Source: an uncultured Muribaculaceae bacterium (GTDB lineage: Bacteria; Bacteroidota; Bacteroidia; Bacteroidales; Muribaculaceae). Taken from it: a stretch of 64,000 nucleotides of DNA. Position 1 is the stretch's first letter; each line of letters starts with the position of its first letter. The notes under the pieces were generated by a model. It was not told where the DNA came from. It ran no database searches and saw nothing but the letters and a program-made list of their open reading frames with translations. Shown in pieces: positions 63,079 to 64,000 of this stretch. The stretch covers positions 62,001-126,000 of the forward strand of contig CAJUIT010000008.1 in the NCBI GenBank assembly GCA_910586565.1, written 5' to 3'. The translations under genes were made by a program, and so were the position numbers.

Positions 63079-63111
63079 GTTGTTTTATGGCTTAAAGGGG
63101 GATGTGGTAGT

Positions 63112-63133
63112 TAAGTTACAGGCCGCCATGTAT
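63112..63133. repeat. Half copy of the palindromic repeat
   Basis: GTTACAGGCCGCCATGTATG resembles one arm plus centre of the repeats at 63461 and 63664; the other arm is absent. Confidence 0.5.
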
Positions 63134-63158
63134 GAATCGCTTGGCTCACGGTTGCCAC

Positions 63159-63269
63159 AATCGGCGGCCTTCGGACGCCTGCATCTACGGGAGGTGGCAT
63201 GCCCCCGACGCCTACGCTCCGCTACGGCAGCGGGGGTTACGAAAAAATCGGCGGCCTTCGGACGCCTGG
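63159..63269 (+). repeat. Direct repeat pair
   Basis: AATCGGCGGCCTTCGGACGC (plus CTG) at 63159-63181 recurs at 63246-63268, 87 bp apart. An unconvincing short ORF crosses both. Confidence 0.7.
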
Positions 63270-63393
63270 CTGCGCATGATGGGGAGTTTTTAGTTGTGAG
63301 TTTTTAGAGGCTGCGCGACGGTCTTGGCTCGCAGATAAGCGGATTACGCAGATTAGGCCGCTCAGCGGCCTGCTAACGCATGGAAATCTAAGG

Positions 63394-63421
63394 AATCTGT
63401 GAGAGTTTTTTCTCACAGATT
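63394..63421. repeat. Perfect 11-bp inverted repeat
   Basis: AATCTGTGAGA at 63394-63404 and its complement at 63411-63421, loop 6 nt, beside GCAGATT-type words common in Bacteroidetes intergenic DNA. Confidence 0.6.
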
Positions 63422-63460
63422 TCGCAGATAGAACGGATTCCGGCACTCGGCGCAGCCGCA

Positions 63461-63491
63461 CGTAGAGCCGCCATATATGGCGGCTTGTAAC
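63461..63491. repeat. Dispersed palindromic repeat, copy 2
   Basis: Core AGCCGCCATATATGGCGGCT (63466-63485), a perfect palindrome, with flanks CGTAG and TGTAAC. Confidence 0.85.
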
Positions 63492-63545
63492 CTTGCGGGA
63501 AGCATGGTAGAAGCGAGTGGTCGGAGACCACGGGGTCGTGGTTAA

Positions 63546-63583
63546 CCCCACCATAAAGCCGCCTTGTGCGGCGTTTGGTGGGG
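63546..63583. repeat. Hairpin between the two palindromic copies
   Basis: CCCCACCA pairs with TGGTGGGG (63546-63553 and 63576-63583), with an inner GCCGC-type stem. Confidence 0.6.
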
Positions 63584-63663
63584 ATTGGCGATGGCGCACT
63601 CAACGCAACCTTGGAGAGGTGCGTTGCAAAGATTATTGCCCAGTTGAGCGCCGGCGACAGGAA

Positions 63664-63697
63664 GTTACAAGCCGCCATGTATGGCGGCTCTACGTGG
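63664..63697. repeat. Dispersed palindromic repeat, copy 3 (inverted)
   Basis: Reverse orientation of copy 2: GTTAC, core AGCCGCCATGTATGGCGGCT (63670-63689), then CTACG. Copies 2 and 3 face each other across about 180 bp. Confidence 0.85.
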
Positions 63698-63790
63698 GAA
63701 CCCGACAACTCGGGGTCTCTGACCGCTTATTGATGCAACATGGCACTTTAACTGTTTTCACAATGGCAACCTTATCCGTAAGCGGTTATG

Positions 63791-63833
63791 AAAAACAGTG
63801 GTGACCTCAGCCGCAAATTAGCTGGGTCACCAC
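63791..63833 (-). terminator. Terminator of the right-edge secreted-protein gene
   Basis: GTGGTGACC/GGTCACCAC stem with an inner CAGC/GCTG pairing (63798-63833), followed on the minus strand by five T (63795-63791). Confidence 0.75.
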
Positions 63834-63875
63834 AATAGGAATGTCTTGAGGAATGTCTTGGGGTGTGGTGAAGAA

Positions 63876-64000
63876 CTACTTTATGAGCATCTTTTTACCG
63901 TTGACAATATATAACCCCGCAGGTAGTTTCATCAAATCTTCTCTCTGTACTGTTTTTAAAACCATTACTCCTTGAAGGTTATAAACAACATAATCGCCTA
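63876..64000 (-). CDS. C-terminus of a secreted protein with type IX-type sorting domain (5' end beyond window)
   Basis: Reading leftward from the right edge, 41 codons end at a TAG (63878-63876). The peptide contains VVYNLQGVMVLKT, LPAGLYIVNGKKMLIK and a basic end: the classic beta-sandwich C-terminal sorting domain of type IX-secreted (Por) proteins. The rest of the protein lies outside, so its function is unknown. The local base composition is AT-richer than the neighbouring core genes. A terminator follows at 63833-63791. Confidence 0.8.
   Translation of the reverse strand, partial: GDYVVYNLQGVMVLKTVQREDLMKLPAGLYIVNGKKMLIK

Noticed and set aside
63080..63307. 75-codon frame after malQ
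   Set aside because: Crosses a direct repeat pair and a half palindromic repeat; no domain and no promoter.
63237..63804. Several overlapping frames of 95-120 codons on both strands
   Set aside because: They lie across palindromic repeats and hairpins, giving open frames by composition only.
1..64000. tRNA, rRNA or CRISPR arrays
   Set aside because: No cloverleaf with a TTC-loop pattern, no rRNA words, and no regularly spaced direct repeats seen; a tRNAscan run would settle tRNAs.

Overview
The window looks like a piece of a Bacteroidales chromosome, most likely from the Muribaculaceae. This placement is inferred from gene content, not from a marker-gene search. Supporting signs are Bacteroidetes-type promoters (a TTTG box near -33 and TAnnTTTG near -7), a DUF4270 lipoprotein beside a short GT5 glycogen-synthase-like protein, a DAHP synthase fused to chorismate mutase, the ftsX-DUF3098-uppP-truB-queA block, a B12-dependent ribonucleotide reductase, a MalQ with N-terminal starch-binding domains, and a type IX sorting-like C-terminus at the right edge. 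No rRNA, tRNA, CRISPR array, transposase or prophage was recognised.

Layout. 1-10 kb: DUF4270 lipoprotein, GT5-like protein, PHP-type tyrosine phosphatase, DAHP synthase/chorismate mutase, an OmpA-family porin with a long leader holding a candidate small RNA, a Crp/Fnr regulator with a bile-acid-symporter-like transporter, and an acetyl-CoA hydrolase/CoA-transferase. 10-17 kb: miaB, then the cell-envelope and tRNA-modification block. 17-27.4 kb: a MptE/DUF115-like protein faces a long rightward run. That run holds a pair resembling GlsA/GlsB (glycine-lipid acyltransferases), a Wzi-like outer-membrane barrel, a lipocalin-like lipoprotein, a small nonulosonic-acid group (LegB-like dehydratase, ATP-grasp, NeuB-like synthase), and prmC, recX and comF. 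27.5-38.4 kb, leftward: murI, then galE, a sugar nucleotidyltransferase and galK, fed by a three-gene galactan set (GH53 endo-galactanase, GH2 beta-galactosidase and a large clan GH-A enzyme). This reads as extracellular or periplasmic galactan cleavage followed by a Leloir route in which the nucleotidyltransferase may stand in for GalT.

38.6-44.4 kb: a double-META lipoprotein, a small secreted protein, a beta-propeller glycosidase-like protein and a YejM/PbgA-like membrane sulfatase; the last three are joined by ATGA overlaps. 44.4-46.9 kb is an accessory patch: an orphan ORF and an AT-richer DUF234-type ATPase with its own strong promoter. 47-64 kb: nrdJ, nitroreductase, dnaA with about 1 kb upstream holding one consensus DnaA box and a probable structured transcript, a thioredoxin-fold protein lacking CxxC, galM, priA, an amidase with a SPOR-like tail, an MlaD-type protein and malQ. 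The window ends in a repeat-rich gene-free stretch and the 3' end of a secreted protein.

Genes are mostly separated by long perfect hairpin terminators. Several annotated starts were moved inward because the predicted transcription start or family length rules out the longest reading frame. The best leads are the partial nonulosonate group, the overlapping 39.8-44.4 kb operon, the GalT-replacing nucleotidyltransferase, two candidate structured RNAs, and two dispersed intergenic repeat families.
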